Assembly: GCF_012396365.1 (NCBI RefSeq)
Contig: NZ_JAAXPG010000030.1
Coordinates: forward strand, 1 to 64,000
Length of the DNA: 64,000 nt
Direction of reading: 5' to 3'
DNA from: Nocardiopsis alborubida
GTDB lineage: Bacteria; Actinomycetota; Actinomycetes; Streptosporangiales; Streptosporangiaceae
The position numbers and the translations under genes were made by a program. The notes beneath the pieces are model-generated. The model searched no databases and had not been told where the DNA came from. It worked only from the letters and a program-made list of their open reading frames with translations. How positions within the stretch are numbered: position 1 is the stretch's first letter; each line of letters begins with the position of its first letter. Shown piece by piece: positions 16,251 through 25,767 of this stretch.

Positions 16251-18374
16251 ATGAGCAGATCTGCATCCCTGGGAGCGCCGGCCGAGGCGCGCAACGTTCT
16301 TGCGATCACACCCTTCCGAAGGCTGTGGATCTCTCTCTCCCTCTCCAGCCTGGGCGACTGGCTCAGCCTGCTGGCACTGGTGTCCCTGGCGACCGTCTTC
16401 ACCGCCGACGGATCCCAGCTCGTCCAGTACCTGGCCGTCAGCGGCGTCGTGGCGATCAAGCTCGCCCCGTCGATCCTGCTCAGCCCCCTGGCCGGGGCGG
16501 TCGCCGACCGCCTCGACCGCAGGTGGACGATGGTGGTCGGCGACGTCCTGCGCGCCCTGCTGTACGTCTCCATCCCCCTCGTGGGCCTCCTCCTCCCCGG
16601 CTTCGCCCTGGAGTGGCTGCTCATCGCCACCCTCCTGGCCGAGGTCGTCGCCCTGTTCTGGGCCCCGGCCAAGGACGCCACGATCCCCAACCTGGTGCCC
16701 CGCAAGCTGCTGGGGCAGGCCAACCGGCTCAGCCTGCTCACCACCTACGGCACCGCGCCCGTCGCAGCCCTGCTGTTCGCCGCGCTCGCCTCGGTGAGCA
16801 ACGTGCTCGGCGCGCTCCTGCCCTCCATGGCCAGCCCCGAGGCCGACGTCGCCCTCTACCTCAACGGCCTCACCTTCGTCGTCGCGGCGATCGTCGTCGC
16901 CGGGCTGCCGATCCCCAGGCACAAGCCCTCCAAGGACGCCGAGAGCGACACCCGCGACAGCGGCATCCTGCGCGCGGTGGCGACCGGTCGGCGCCACACG
17001 GGCGGCACGCCGCGCGTGCGCGGCCTGGTCCTGGGCATGCTCGGCGTCCTCGCCGCCGGAGGAGCGGTCATCGGCGTCGGCCGCGTGCACGTCGAGGGCC
17101 TGGGCGCGGGCAACGCCGGCTTCGGCGTTGTCTTCGCCGCGTTCTTCGCGGGCATGGCCCTGGGCATGCTCGCCGGGCCGCGAGTCCTCAAGCAGTTCAG
17201 CCGCAGCCGCCTGTTCGGCCTGAGCATCGCCCTCGCCGGGCTGGCCCTGCTGCTCGCCGGGGCCGTCGCCGACATGGTGCTCACCGCCGTGCTCACCGCG
17301 CTGCTCGGCGTGGGCGCGGGTATCGCCTGGGTGATCGGCCTGGCCGTGTTCGACCGCGAGATGGAGGACGAGCAGCGGGACGGCGCCTTCGCCTTCCTGC
17401 ACGGCGCCGCCCGCATCGCCCTGGTCGGCGCCGCGGTGCTCGCGCCGCTGGCCGCCGGGCTCGTCGGCAGCTACGAGATCCCGGTCGGCCCCCTGACCTA
17501 CGACCTGCGCGGCAGCGGCGTCGTCCTCATGGTCTCCGGCCTGCTCGCCCTGGTCGTGGCGCTGGTCTGCTACCGGCAGATGAACCGCAGGGACGACCCC
17601 GAGGCCGGTCCCGGCCTGCTCCCGGAGCTGTTCGCGGCGCTGCGCGGCGTCGCGATCGCGCCGGAGGAGGACGAGGAGTCCAAGCCCGCGGGCGCGTTCA
17701 TCGTCGTCGAGGGCGGCGAGGGCGCGGGCAAGTCCACCCAGGTGCGCGAGCTGACGGTGTGGCTGCGCGACCAGGGGTTCGAGGTGGTCGGCACCCGTCA
17801 GCCGGGCGCGACCAAGCTCGGCATGCGCCTGCGCGGCCTGCTCCTGGACCGGGAGAACTCGCACATCACCCCGCGCGCAGAGGTGCTGCTCTACGCGGCC
17901 GACAAGGCCGACCACGTCCAGCAGGAGATCCTGCCCGCGCTGCGGCGCGGCGCGGTCGTCATCAGCGATCGCTACGTGGACTCCCTGCTGGCCTACCAGG
18001 GCTCGGGCCGCGACCTGTCCCCGGAGGAGATCCGCCGCATCAGCGACTGGGCCACACAGGGCCTGGTCCCGGACCTGACGGTGCTGCTCGACGTACGGCC
18101 CGAGGACGGCCTGTCCCGCCTGGGCGGTCCGGCCGACCGCATCGAGGGCGAGTCGGCGGAGTTCCACGACCGGGTCCGCCGGGGCTTCCTGGAGCTGGCC
18201 CGGGCCGCGCCGGAGCGCTACCTGGTGCTCGACGCCCGCGAGCCGCAGGACAGGACCACCCGCGAGATCCAGCGCCGGGTGCGCTCCCTGCTGCCCGACC
18301 CGGTCCCGAGCAGCTCCGAGGCCGTCACCGGCATGATTCCGGTGATCAGGAACGACGAGGTCGGACAGGGCTGA
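16251..18374 (+). CDS. tmk: MFS transporter domain fused to thymidylate kinase
   Basis: A 707-residue fusion. Residues about 15-450 are a major-facilitator-like membrane domain with some 12 hydrophobic segments and the loop motif GAVADRLDRRWTM. Residues about 480-690 are dTMP kinase, with P-loop VVEGGEGAGKST, TRQPGATKLGMRLR, the DRY motif VVISDRYVDS and the LID-like DRIEGESAEFH. The kinase makes dTDP from dTMP for DNA synthesis; the role of the membrane domain is unknown. Such fusions occur in several actinobacteria. All kinase motifs look intact. No ribosome-binding site precedes ATG 16251, consistent with a leaderless start. A strong hairpin follows. Confidence 0.93.
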   Translation: MSRSASLGAPAEARNVLAITPFRRLWISLSLSSLGDWLSLLALVSLATVFTADGSQLVQYLAVSGVVAIKLAPSILLSPLAGAVADRLDRRWTMVVGDVLRALLYVSIPLVGLLLPGFALEWLLIATLLAEVVALFWAPAKDATIPNLVPRKLLGQANRLSLLTTYGTAPVAALLFAALASVSNVLGALLPSMASPEADVALYLNGLTFVVAAIVVAGLPIPRHKPSKDAESDTRDSGILRAVATGRRHTGGTPRVRGLVLGMLGVLAAGGAVIGVGRVHVEGLGAGNAGFGVVFAAFFAGMALGMLAGPRVLKQFSRSRLFGLSIALAGLALLLAGAVADMVLTAVLTALLGVGAGIAWVIGLAVFDREMEDEQRDGAFAFLHGAARIALVGAAVLAPLAAGLVGSYEIPVGPLTYDLRGSGVVLMVSGLLALVVALVCYRQMNRRDDPEAGPGLLPELFAALRGVAIAPEEDEESKPAGAFIVVEGGEGAGKSTQVRELTVWLRDQGFEVVGTRQPGATKLGMRLRGLLLDRENSHITPRAEVLLYAADKADHVQQEILPALRRGAVVISDRYVDSLLAYQGSGRDLSPEEIRRISDWATQGLVPDLTVLLDVRPEDGLSRLGGPADRIEGESAEFHDRVRRGFLELARAAPERYLVLDAREPQDRTTREIQRRVRSLLPDPVPSSSEAVTGMIPVIRNDEVGQG

Positions 18375-18406
18375 GGCCCGGACGGCCGGGCCGGCCGACA
18401 CACGTG

Positions 18407-18443
18407 GAGGGCTCCCTCCCCGCGCTCGCGGGAGGGAGCCCTC
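18407..18443. terminator. Bidirectional terminator, tmk / PG-binding gene
   Basis: GAGGGCTCCCTCCC and GGGAGGGAGCCCTC pair perfectly around a short GC-rich loop between two convergent genes, so it can serve both. Confidence 0.82.
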
Positions 18444-18480
18444 GTTCGTGCCCCCGGTGTCCGGGCCGAGCGGCCCCGGC

Positions 18481-18942
18481 TCAGGCGCCGAGGGTGATCA
18501 GCGCCTCGAAGGTGACCGGGCCGACCTCGCCGTCGACGGTGATCCCCGCTCCCCGCTGGAAGGACCGGACGGCGGCCAGGGTCGCCGGGCCGAAGACCCC
18601 GTCCAGGACGAGGTCGTGGCCGTGGCCGGAGACCAGCGCCTCCTGGACGGCCTTGACCTTGGGCCCCTTGTCGTTCTGGCGCACGACGCCGAGGTCGCGG
18701 GTCAGCCGGGCCCAGGTGGCGGCGTCGACCCTGCCGTTGCGTTCCAGGCCCCTGGCGCGCTGGTAGGCGACGAGTACCTCGACCAGGCCGCAGCCGAACT
18801 CGTCGTCGACGTGCTCGCGGCCGTAGTAGCCGAGGTCGTAGAGCAGGAAGGTGACGACGGCGACCCTCCAGGACCGCTGGCCCTCCGCCAGCTCGGGCCA
18901 TCCGGTCGCCACCGGAGCGGCCTTCTCGTTCGTGCTCGACAT
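18481..18942 (-). CDS. Peptidoglycan-binding domain protein
   Basis: The 153-residue protein has two PG_binding_1-like units. The first (about 40-85) contains GLVEVLVAYQRARGLERNG and AATWARL; the second (about 95-150) has KVKAVQEALV, LDGVFGPATLAAVRSFQ and VDGEVGPVTFEAL. Such domains usually bind cell-wall peptides. There is no signal peptide or catalytic domain, so export and role are unclear. GGGGGAGG precedes ATG 18942. It is divergent from holB. Confidence 0.82.
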   Translation of the reverse strand: MSSTNEKAAPVATGWPELAEGQRSWRVAVVTFLLYDLGYYGREHVDDEFGCGLVEVLVAYQRARGLERNGRVDAATWARLTRDLGVVRQNDKGPKVKAVQEALVSGHGHDLVLDGVFGPATLAAVRSFQRGAGITVDGEVGPVTFEALITLGA

Positions 18943-19287
18943 GTGTTCCTCCCCCATCGGGTTTCCTGTGCGCGACCGTGTCCCCGGTCACATGGGAGAG
19001 GATCGCCGAAGGGCCCGCGCGGTTCGGGGGATACATCTTCTGGCCTCATGCGGACACTGTTTGACCTGCGACAACCCGATGGTCCCTCCGGCGTCCGCGC
19101 CGATCGGGGCACTCCTCGGGGAGGCGGGCGGACGGCTGTGTGACGGAGGAGGCGCATGGGTCACGACCGGGAACAGCGACCGGAGCGCGACGGGGCGCGG
19201 GCGGGGGAGACCGGCCTGTGGACGACGGCCCGGACGTCGGCGCCGACTCCTATCCTGAAGACCGGACACCAGCGGTGGGAGGGAAGC
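18943..19287. other. Divergent intergenic region upstream of holB
   Basis: About 345 bases between divergent genes. No further gene could be supported. It must hold promoters for both directions, but no convincing -35/-10 pair was fixed. Confidence 0.35.
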
Positions 19288-20460
19288 ATGACGGTCTTCG
19301 ACGACCTCATCGGCCAGCGGTCCACGGTGGGCCAGCTCCAGCGGGCCGTCGCCGGGGCCGCCGACCTCGTCTCCGGCGGGCGGGGCACGGGGATGACCCA
19401 CGCCTGGCTGTTCACCGGGCCGCCGGGTTCGGGCCGCTCGGAGGCCGCCCGGGCCTTCGCGGCCGCCCTCCAGTGCCCGGAAGGCGGTTGCGGGCACTGC
19501 GCCTCCTGTCACCAGACCCTCGCCGGGACCCACCCCGACGTGCTGTACGTGCGGCCCAGCGGGCTGAGCTTCGGCGTGGCCGCCACCCGCGACCTCGTGC
19601 TGCGGGCGGGTTCCAAACCCTCCGGCGGGAGGTTCCGGATCGTGCTGTTCGAGGACGCCGACCGCGCCACCGAGGCCGCCTCCAACGCCCTGCTCAAGGC
19701 GGTGGAGGAGCCCTCGCCGCGCACCGTGTGGCTGCTGTGCACCCCCACCCCCGACGACCTCCTCGTCACCATCCGCTCCCGCTGCCGCATGGTCACCCTG
19801 GCCACGCCCGGCACCCGGGAGCTGGTGGACGCCCTCGTCCAGCGCGAGGGGATCGACGCCGAGACCGCCCGCGCCGCCGCGGCCGCCGCCTCCGGGCGGA
19901 TCGACCGGGCCCGGCAGCTGGCCACCGACCCCGAGGCGCGCAGACGCCGGGAGGAGGTGCTGTCCATCCCCGCCCGGCTCGACGGACTCGGTGCGTGCGT
20001 CACCTCCGCCGCCCGGCTCTACGAGATCGCGGAGGAGGAGTCCAAGGCCCTCACCACGGCGCTCGACGAGAAGGAGAGGGAGGAGCTGCGGGCCGCGTTC
20101 GGCGAGGGCTCCACGGGCAAGGGCGTGGCCAAGGCGATGCGCGGCTCCGCGGGGGCGATGAAGGACCTGGAGGAGCGGCAGAAGCGCCGCGCCACCCGGA
20201 TCAAGCGCGACTCCTACGACCGGGCCCTGCTCGACCTGGTCGCGTTCTACCGGGACGCGCTCACCCTCCAGCTGGGCGCGAGGGTGGAGCTGTCCACGGC
20301 CGAGCGCTCCGGCGACCTGGAGCGCCTCGCCCGCTCCAGCACCCCGGAGTCCACGCTGCGCAGGATCGACGCCATCATGGAGTGCCGTGAGCGCATCGCC
20401 GCGAACGTGCACCCCCAGATCGCCATGGAGGCCATGACCTCCGCCCTCCTGGCCGGGTAG
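19288..20460 (+). CDS. holB: DNA polymerase III delta' subunit
   Basis: A 390-residue clamp-loader AAA+ subunit. Motifs: VFDDLIGQ at the start, P-loop-like GPPGSGRSEAA (arginine replaces the usual lysine, as in non-hydrolysing delta'), a four-cysteine zinc module (CPEGGCGHCASC), the SRC sensor region NALLKAVEEPSP and IRSRCR. It helps load the sliding clamp during replication. GGGAGGGAAG precedes ATG 19288. The C-terminal third (helical, charged) is longer than in E. coli, as is usual for actinobacteria. Confidence 0.93.
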   Translation: MTVFDDLIGQRSTVGQLQRAVAGAADLVSGGRGTGMTHAWLFTGPPGSGRSEAARAFAAALQCPEGGCGHCASCHQTLAGTHPDVLYVRPSGLSFGVAATRDLVLRAGSKPSGGRFRIVLFEDADRATEAASNALLKAVEEPSPRTVWLLCTPTPDDLLVTIRSRCRMVTLATPGTRELVDALVQREGIDAETARAAAAAASGRIDRARQLATDPEARRRREEVLSIPARLDGLGACVTSAARLYEIAEEESKALTTALDEKEREELRAAFGEGSTGKGVAKAMRGSAGAMKDLEERQKRRATRIKRDSYDRALLDLVAFYRDALTLQLGARVELSTAERSGDLERLARSSTPESTLRRIDAIMECRERIAANVHPQIAMEAMTSALLAG

Positions 20461-20726
20461 GGAGGCTCCCCGAGCGCGGACCGGCCGCCCGGACCGCCGT
20501 CCCGGCGATCTGGTGGAAGGCGCGGTCCCCCGTGCGCAGACCCGCCGCGGGGCGGTGCGGCGGCGCCGGGGCCCGGGCGGCGGCGCGCGACGGCAGCAGG
20601 ACGCCGTGCCCGGCAGGGCACGGAGAACGCGCGTTGGGTCGGTGCGGGACGCGCCGGTCGTGGAGAATGGGTCGGCGCCGACGGCACGTCGGTCGCGGTC
20701 GGACGTGACGAGAGGGCGGGACACCG

Positions 20727-22283
20727 TTGGCGACGAGGGTTCGGGGACCGTGGGCGGTCGTGCTCGCAGGGTCCGTGCTGCTGGCGACGGCGTGCACGGC
20801 GCAGGACGACCAGCAGAGGGAGGGAAGCGTCGCGCCCGGGGTCTCGGAGGACCTGGCGGCCTTCGCCGACCAGGAACTGGCCTGGGGCGAGTGCGAGAGC
20901 GGAGCGCCGGGCGCCGAGTGCGCCACCTACGAGGTGCCCCTCGACTACGAGGACCCGGACGGCGAGCGCATCGAGATCGCGGTCAAGCGCCTCCCCTCCG
21001 AGGGCGGTGACGTCCTCGGCTCCCTGCTCGTCAACCCCGGCGGGCCCGGCGGCTCCGGGTACGACTTCGTGGACCACGCCCCCTCCACGGTCAGCGACGC
21101 GGTGCGGGAGAGGTTCGACGTGGTCGGGTTCGACCCGCGCGGCGTCGGCCGCAGCTCACCGCTGACCTGCCTGGACGCCGAGGGCCTCGACGAGTTCCTC
21201 GGCGGGGCGGACAGCGTCGAGGGCGACGGCGACATGTCCGAGGTCTCCGAGGCCGAGCTGGCCGAGCTGGAGGAGGACAGCCGCGGCTTCGTGGAGGCCT
21301 GCCAGGCCAACCACCCCGAGCTGATGCTGCACATGGGCACCGTCGACGTGGCCCGCGACATGGACCTGCTGCGCGCCCTGCTCGGCGACGAGCAGCTCAC
21401 CTACCTGGGCGCCTCCTACGGCACCAGCATCGGAGCCCACTACGCCGAGCAGTTCCCCGACCGGGTCCGCGCCCTGGTGCTCGACGGCGCCGTGGACCCC
21501 AGCCAGGGACAGCTCGACCTCAGCGTGCAGCAGGCGACCGGATTCGAGACCGCTCTGCGGGCCTTCGTGGAGGACTGCCTGGGCCGGTCGGACTGCCCGC
21601 TCGGCGGCCCCGGCGACAGCGTGGACGACGGCATCGGCGCGCTGACCGCCTTCCTGGCGGACACCGCCGAGAACCCCCTGTCCAACCGCATGGACGACCG
21701 CGAGGTCAACCGGGCCCGCGCCGAACTGGGCGTGCTCGCCGCGCTCTACACCGAGGACTGGTGGCCGCGCGTGCGCGAGGCCCTCACCGCCGGTACGGAG
21801 GGCGACGGAACCCTCCTGCTCCAGCTCGCCGACGACCTCTACAGCCGCGGTGACACGGGCGTCTACGTCAACTCCACGGCCGCGCTCATCGCTGTGAACT
21901 GCTCCGACTCGCCCAGCCCGCGCGACGTGGAGGCCTACGCCGAGGCCGCGGCCCAGGCCGGTGAGGAGTCGCCGATCTTCGGCCCCAGCCTGGCATGGGG
22001 CGCCCTGCCCTGCGCGTACTGGCCGGAGGAGGCGGTCGACCCGCACACCGAGCTGGTCGGGGCGGGCGCCGCCCCCGTCATGGTGCTGGGCACCACCCGG
22101 GACTCGGCCACCCCGTACGCGTGGTCCGAGGCGCTCGCGGAGCAGCTCGACTCGGGCTTCCTGGTGACCCGCGACGGCGACGGCCACACCGGCTACCGGA
22201 TGGGCGACCAGTGCATCGACGAGATCGTGGACGCCTACCTGGTCGACCTCACCGTGCCCGAGGACGGCATGGCCTGCGCCTGA
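20727..22283 (+). CDS. Secreted lipoprotein alpha/beta-hydrolase (tripeptidyl aminopeptidase-like)
   Basis: A 518-residue S33-type peptidase. A lipoprotein signal ends in LLATAC, so the cysteine at about residue 23 would be lipidated. The oxyanion region is NPGGPGGSGYDF, the nucleophile elbow GASYGTS, and the C-terminal TAP-like domain has VLGTTRDSATPY and the catalytic histidine in GDGHTGYR. Family members remove di- or tripeptides from extracellular proteins. The start is a TTG at 20727 preceded by GAGGGCGGGA. No gene is visible in the 266 bases before it. Confidence 0.88.
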   Translation: MATRVRGPWAVVLAGSVLLATACTAQDDQQREGSVAPGVSEDLAAFADQELAWGECESGAPGAECATYEVPLDYEDPDGERIEIAVKRLPSEGGDVLGSLLVNPGGPGGSGYDFVDHAPSTVSDAVRERFDVVGFDPRGVGRSSPLTCLDAEGLDEFLGGADSVEGDGDMSEVSEAELAELEEDSRGFVEACQANHPELMLHMGTVDVARDMDLLRALLGDEQLTYLGASYGTSIGAHYAEQFPDRVRALVLDGAVDPSQGQLDLSVQQATGFETALRAFVEDCLGRSDCPLGGPGDSVDDGIGALTAFLADTAENPLSNRMDDREVNRARAELGVLAALYTEDWWPRVREALTAGTEGDGTLLLQLADDLYSRGDTGVYVNSTAALIAVNCSDSPSPRDVEAYAEAAAQAGEESPIFGPSLAWGALPCAYWPEEAVDPHTELVGAGAAPVMVLGTTRDSATPYAWSEALAEQLDSGFLVTRDGDGHTGYRMGDQCIDEIVDAYLVDLTVPEDGMACA

Positions 22284-22336
22284 CGCGGACGGCCGGGTGA
22301 GCGTGCCCGGGTGTCCCCGGCACTCCGCCGAGGGGC

Positions 22337-22342
22337 TAGAAT
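22337..22342 (+). promoter_or_regulatory. -10 element of tRNA-Thr
   Basis: TAGAAT fits the actinobacterial TANNNT consensus about 36 bases upstream of the tRNA. No good -35 sequence was found at the usual distance. Confidence 0.4.
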
Positions 22343-22378
22343 GGTGACCGCATCGCCGCGTGGAACACGCGGCGGCGC

Positions 22379-22454
22379 GCCGCCTTAGCTCAGTCGGCAG
22401 AGCGATTCACTCGTAATGAATAGGTCGTCGGTTCGATTCCGACAGGCGGCTCCA
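22379..22454 (+). tRNA. tRNA-Thr(CGU)
   Basis: Acceptor stem GCCGCCT/AGGCGGC, D arm with AGCTCAGTCGGCAGAGC, anticodon stem ATTCA/TGAAT with loop CTCGTAA (anticodon CGT, reads ACG), T arm GTCGGTTCGATTCCGAC. CCA is encoded at 22452-22454. A hairpin terminator follows directly. Confidence 0.95.
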
Positions 22455-22456
22455 GC

Positions 22457-22489
22457 CGAAACGCCACCCCGGACCGGGGTGGCGTTTCG
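22457..22489 (+). terminator. Terminator of tRNA-Thr
   Basis: CGAAACGCCACCCC pairs perfectly with GGGGTGGCGTTTCG around a GGACC loop, three bases after the tRNA CCA end. Confidence 0.85.
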
Positions 22490-22645
22490 CGTTGTGGGCC
22501 GAGAAGTTGCGGGCCAAGGAGGGGGCCGACGGCCTGCTCGGCGAAGAGGCCCCGCGCCCTCGACCCCCCGTGGCCACCGGGCGGGCCCGCCCGGTCTCCC
22601 CGCCCGGGCCGCCGACCGGCACACGGCCCGGGCGCCGCGCGCCTC

Positions 22646-22801
22646 TCAGGCGCGCTGCCGGTTCTGGAACCAGCCCCACACGGCGGTGGCCACGAACAGG
22701 ACGGCGCCGATGACGGCGAGCCAGAGCAGGCCCTTGATGACCATGCCCAGGATGGCGAGGATGAGCCATACCGCCAGAAGCACCAGGATGAAGTAGACCA
22801 T
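22646..22801 (-). CDS. Small hydrophobic membrane protein
   Basis: A 51-residue protein, almost entirely hydrophobic, with two adjoining helices (FILVLLAVWLILAILGMVI and LLWLAVIGAVLFVATAVWGW) and a charged tail QNRQRA. It resembles the short hydrophobic proteins common in actinobacteria, whose function is not known. An in-frame upstream ATG (22861) would add a non-hydrophobic stretch and was not chosen. Confidence 0.62.
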   Translation of the reverse strand: MVYFILVLLAVWLILAILGMVIKGLLWLAVIGAVLFVATAVWGWFQNRQRA

Positions 22802-22979
22802 GTCGTCCCCCAGGATCGCGTTGGGTCGGGACCTACCCGTTCCGCGCCGGGCCGCACACATCGGGAGGCCCGCCGCGGGGTGTCTCCCCGACGCCGCGGC
22901 CCCCGGGCGCGCGGGCCCGGACGGGACGACCCCGTGCGCCGACCGGGAGGGCGCGCCGGCGCCGTCGCGGATCGGCCCG

Positions 22980-23813
22980 TCAGGGCCAGGTGCCGTCCAC
23001 CACGGTCCCGTGGCCGGGTTTGCTGCGGTCCAGCCACTCCTGGCGGTTGCGGGCGAAGGCCAGGGACCAGTCGACCTGGCGCTGGTGCAGCTCGGCCAGG
23101 CTGACGGCGGCGAGTTCGGGGTGCCTGGCGCCGATCTCCTCGGCCAGGGCCAGCGCCGCCGAGGCGTCGGCGGTCGCGGTGTGGGCGTCGGTCAGCTCCA
23201 CGCCGTAGTACTCGCACATGGCGCCGAGGTTGCGCTTGCCCCTGCGGTAGGGGTCCACGCCCCGGTCGATCACCAGCGGGTCCACCACGGGCGCCGGGGG
23301 GCCGCTCAGGCGCTCCGCGAGGGGCGCCAGCCCGTGCCGCCGCATCTCCCCGGAGAGCACCCTGAGGTCGTAGGGGGCGTTGAAGACCACCAGCCCCTGT
23401 CCGGAGGAGAGCTGGTCGGCCAGCGCCTGGCCGATCTCCTCCAGGCACTCCCCGGCGGGGCGGCCCTCGGCCCGGGCCCGCTCCGTGCTGATGCCGTGGA
23501 TGGCGACGGCGTCCGCCGGGATCTCGCGGGGGCCCGGGTCCACCAGCCAGGTGCGGGCCTTGCCCTCGCGGTCCACCAGCGCGGCCGAGACGAGGAAGGC
23601 GGTGTCGGGGTCGCGGGAGGAGGTCTCGGTGTCGAAGCCCAGCAGGGGGGTGGTGTGCCAGCCGGGGTGGCCGCCCCGTGCGGGAGGGACGGGGCGCGGC
23701 TCGTGCTCGGCGCAGTAGGTGCGCCACCGGCCGCCCTCCTTGACGACGACACCCTCGCCGGCGCCGACGGAGGACTGGCAGTCGGTGCATGTCCCGGAAT
23801 AGCGGTTGCGCAT
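22980..23813 (-). CDS. DnaQ-like 3'-5' exonuclease with N-terminal zinc-ribbon-like segment
   Basis: A 277-residue DEDDh exonuclease: exo I GFDTETSSRD, exo II VVFNAPYDLRVL, exo III with AHTATADASAAL. It would remove nucleotides from DNA or RNA 3' ends. The N-terminus carries CTDCQSS and a later YCAEH, a possible small zinc site not typical of the polymerase epsilon subunit. GAGAGGA precedes the ATG at 23813. No operon partner is evident. Confidence 0.85.
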   Translation of the reverse strand: MRNRYSGTCTDCQSSVGAGEGVVVKEGGRWRTYCAEHEPRPVPPARGGHPGWHTTPLLGFDTETSSRDPDTAFLVSAALVDREGKARTWLVDPGPREIPADAVAIHGISTERARAEGRPAGECLEEIGQALADQLSSGQGLVVFNAPYDLRVLSGEMRRHGLAPLAERLSGPPAPVVDPLVIDRGVDPYRRGKRNLGAMCEYYGVELTDAHTATADASAALALAEEIGARHPELAAVSLAELHQRQVDWSLAFARNRQEWLDRSKPGHGTVVDGTWP

Positions 23814-23983
23814 GGGATCCTCTCGGCCGGATGGTCGTCACTGCCGTGAACAGCGGCGATTCGTGAACATCGTAGAACGGCGCGGGGACAGTCCGCCGGG
23901 AAGGCGTGCCGCGGCCACCGCGGGCGGGAGACGCCTGGGGCACGTGATGTGCAAGTGCCGACTTCTGGGGAAGGAAGAGGGAC

Positions 23984-24202
23984 ATGAGTCTGGAAGAGGC
24001 ATCACGTCAACTCGAAGCAGCCATCCACGACGCCCGCGTGTCCTTCGACTGCATCCTCCTGGAGGAGCTGGACCGGGCGCACACGAACGCCATCACCGCG
24101 CGTGCCGCCGTGGACGCCGCGGAGCAGGCCATCCGGGTGGAGATGGAGAGACGGGAGTCCGCCGAGGGCGGCACGTCCGAATCCTCCGGGACCGTGGACT
24201 GA
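23984..24202 (+). CDS. Small helical hypothetical protein
   Basis: A 72-residue acidic protein starting MSLEEASRQLEAAIHDARVS, predicted mostly helical with heptad-like spacing, and with one cysteine. GGAAGAGGGA precedes the ATG. Family not recognised. Confidence 0.6.
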   Translation: MSLEEASRQLEAAIHDARVSFDCILLEELDRAHTNAITARAAVDAAEQAIRVEMERRESAEGGTSESSGTVD

Positions 24203-24251
24203 CCCCTGGTCGCATCGAACAGGTTTTCGAACGGCGGGTATGATCGGAGGC

Positions 24252-24629
24252 ATGCCCGATCAGCCGCTGACGCCGGACTGGCCCGCGAGCGTCCACCCGC
24301 CCGGGGCGGACTCCTTCGAACAGACGGCCCTGGTGTGGCTGTTCGACCACGTACCCGCCGACTACCGGTTGCACGGCGTCCTGCGGCGCCATCCGGTCGC
24401 CCTGTCCCGGCTGGCCCGCCAGTACGTCTCCTCGGCGCTGGAGGCCGCCCGGGAGGGCTACCGGACCGCCAGGGTCGACCTGCGCGACCACATGCCCCCG
24501 CACGCCCTCGACCAGGTCATGAACGCCTACCTCGCGGAGGGGCAGCGCATGGCCGCCGTCCTCAGGTCGGTCGAGGCGGTCGACGCCGCCCTGCGCGCGG
24601 CCGCGACCGAACGGGGCGGCGATGAGTGA
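24252..24629 (+). CDS. Hypothetical protein, leaderless start likely
   Basis: A 125-residue protein starting MPDQPLTPDWPAS, with VWLFDHVPADYRLHGVLRRHP and YVSSALEAAREGYRT. It is mostly helical and no family is recognised. TATGAT (24238-24243) ends eight bases before ATG 24252, fitting a leaderless transcript; an in-frame ATG at 24240 lies inside that element, so 24252 is preferred. It converges on the cupin-like gene. Confidence 0.6.
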   Translation: MPDQPLTPDWPASVHPPGADSFEQTALVWLFDHVPADYRLHGVLRRHPVALSRLARQYVSSALEAAREGYRTARVDLRDHMPPHALDQVMNAYLAEGQRMAAVLRSVEAVDAALRAAATERGGDE

Positions 24630-24651
24630 GACCGCGTACCCGGGCTCCCGG

Positions 24652-25221
24652 TCAGGCGGTCACCCGGACCACCACGGCCACCTCGTCACCGGTGTTCACG
24701 AGGTGGTGGCTGCCGCCGCTGCCCTCGGCGGAGCCCACCACCCGGACCCGGCCCGCGGACAGCTCCGACGCCGAGCGCATCTGCCCGTCCGCGGCGGAGG
24801 CGATCAGGTGCGCGCGCCCGCTGACCAGGTACAGCACCTCCATGCCGTGCTGTCGGGGCGAGCGCGGAGCGGGGCCGGACACGAAGCTGTTGGGTTCGAG
24901 CGCCACCGCGGTCACGCGGAGCCTGCCGCCCGCGTGGCGCCGGGCCGCGCGGGGGACGAGCTGCCAGTGCCCCCGCCGGGACGGCCGCAGCGTGGGCCTG
25001 CTCAGGGAGTCGGCGGCGCCCCGGGCGGCGGCCGCCAGGCGGCCGAGGGTCGGCAGGCGGCGCCCGCCCAGGTGGGCGTAGCCGGAGCGTCGTCCGGCGT
25101 CCACCACGTCACCGATCCCCTCCAGGGAGACGGACGCGGTCGGCGCGGTCGAGGGGGCCGGTGCGGCGGCGTTCTGGGGAGCGGGGAGTACGGCAGTGCC
25201 GGAGAGAGTGCGCTGGGGCAT
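24652..25221 (-). CDS. Cupin-like domain protein
   Basis: A 189-residue protein whose C-terminal half resembles a single cupin: FVSGPAPRSPRQHGMEVLYLVSG, AHLIASAADGQ and HHLVNTGDEVAVVVRV. The usual two-histidine metal motif is only partly present. The N-terminal half is low-complexity Ala/Pro-rich then basic. AAGGAT precedes ATG 25221. Function unknown. Confidence 0.55.
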   Translation of the reverse strand: MPQRTLSGTAVLPAPQNAAAPAPSTAPTASVSLEGIGDVVDAGRRSGYAHLGGRRLPTLGRLAAAARGAADSLSRPTLRPSRRGHWQLVPRAARRHAGGRLRVTAVALEPNSFVSGPAPRSPRQHGMEVLYLVSGRAHLIASAADGQMRSASELSAGRVRVVGSAEGSGGSHHLVNTGDEVAVVVRVTA

Positions 25222-25767
25222 CGTGAGAGGATCCTTCACGTGTGCGCGCCCCGGGAACGGGAGCGCGCGGATGTCGTCTGGAAGCCCCGGTGCGCCGGGG
25301 CGGCAGGGGAAGCGGCCTCGCGGGTTCACGCGGAGACGGAGATCACCCTGCGGGGAGGTGCCCAGCGCCCGGCGTCCACGATGGAGTGGGGGGCGCGGAG
25401 GGGCACGCGGTCGGTCGGCGGCGTACGAGGACGCCTCGGCGACGACTCAGCGACGACAACACGGACACGCCGCACGGGCCAGGTGGCAGGAGGCCCCGGG
25501 GGCCGTACGAGCCATGGCGTCGGTGCGCGTGCGCGGATACATGGGTGTAAGGAGACCAGCAAAGGCCGGGAGGAGTCAAGCGACGGTCCGGTGGCCGCGC
25601 GTGTCGCTCCCCTCACCCCGGCGTTCCCGGGGCGTGTTGCGGGCGGCGCCCCGTGGTGGTGACATGTGGAATCCGAGTACGGCGTGCAGCCACCGCCGGA
25701 AAGGGCTCCATCCCCCAGCCGTAGTGACAGGAGCGGCCGTTATGGCATCCGTCCCCGGAAGGCGCAG
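25222..25767. other. Intergenic region with no supportable gene
   Basis: About 550 bases between divergent genes. Open frames exist on both strands but none has both a ribosome-binding site and a recognisable or well-composed product. No strong repeat or hairpin was seen. Confidence 0.35.

Noticed and set aside
25222..25767. Open frames in the gap between the cupin-like and small membrane genes
   Set aside because: No ribosome-binding sites, unnatural amino-acid composition and overlap among frames on both strands.
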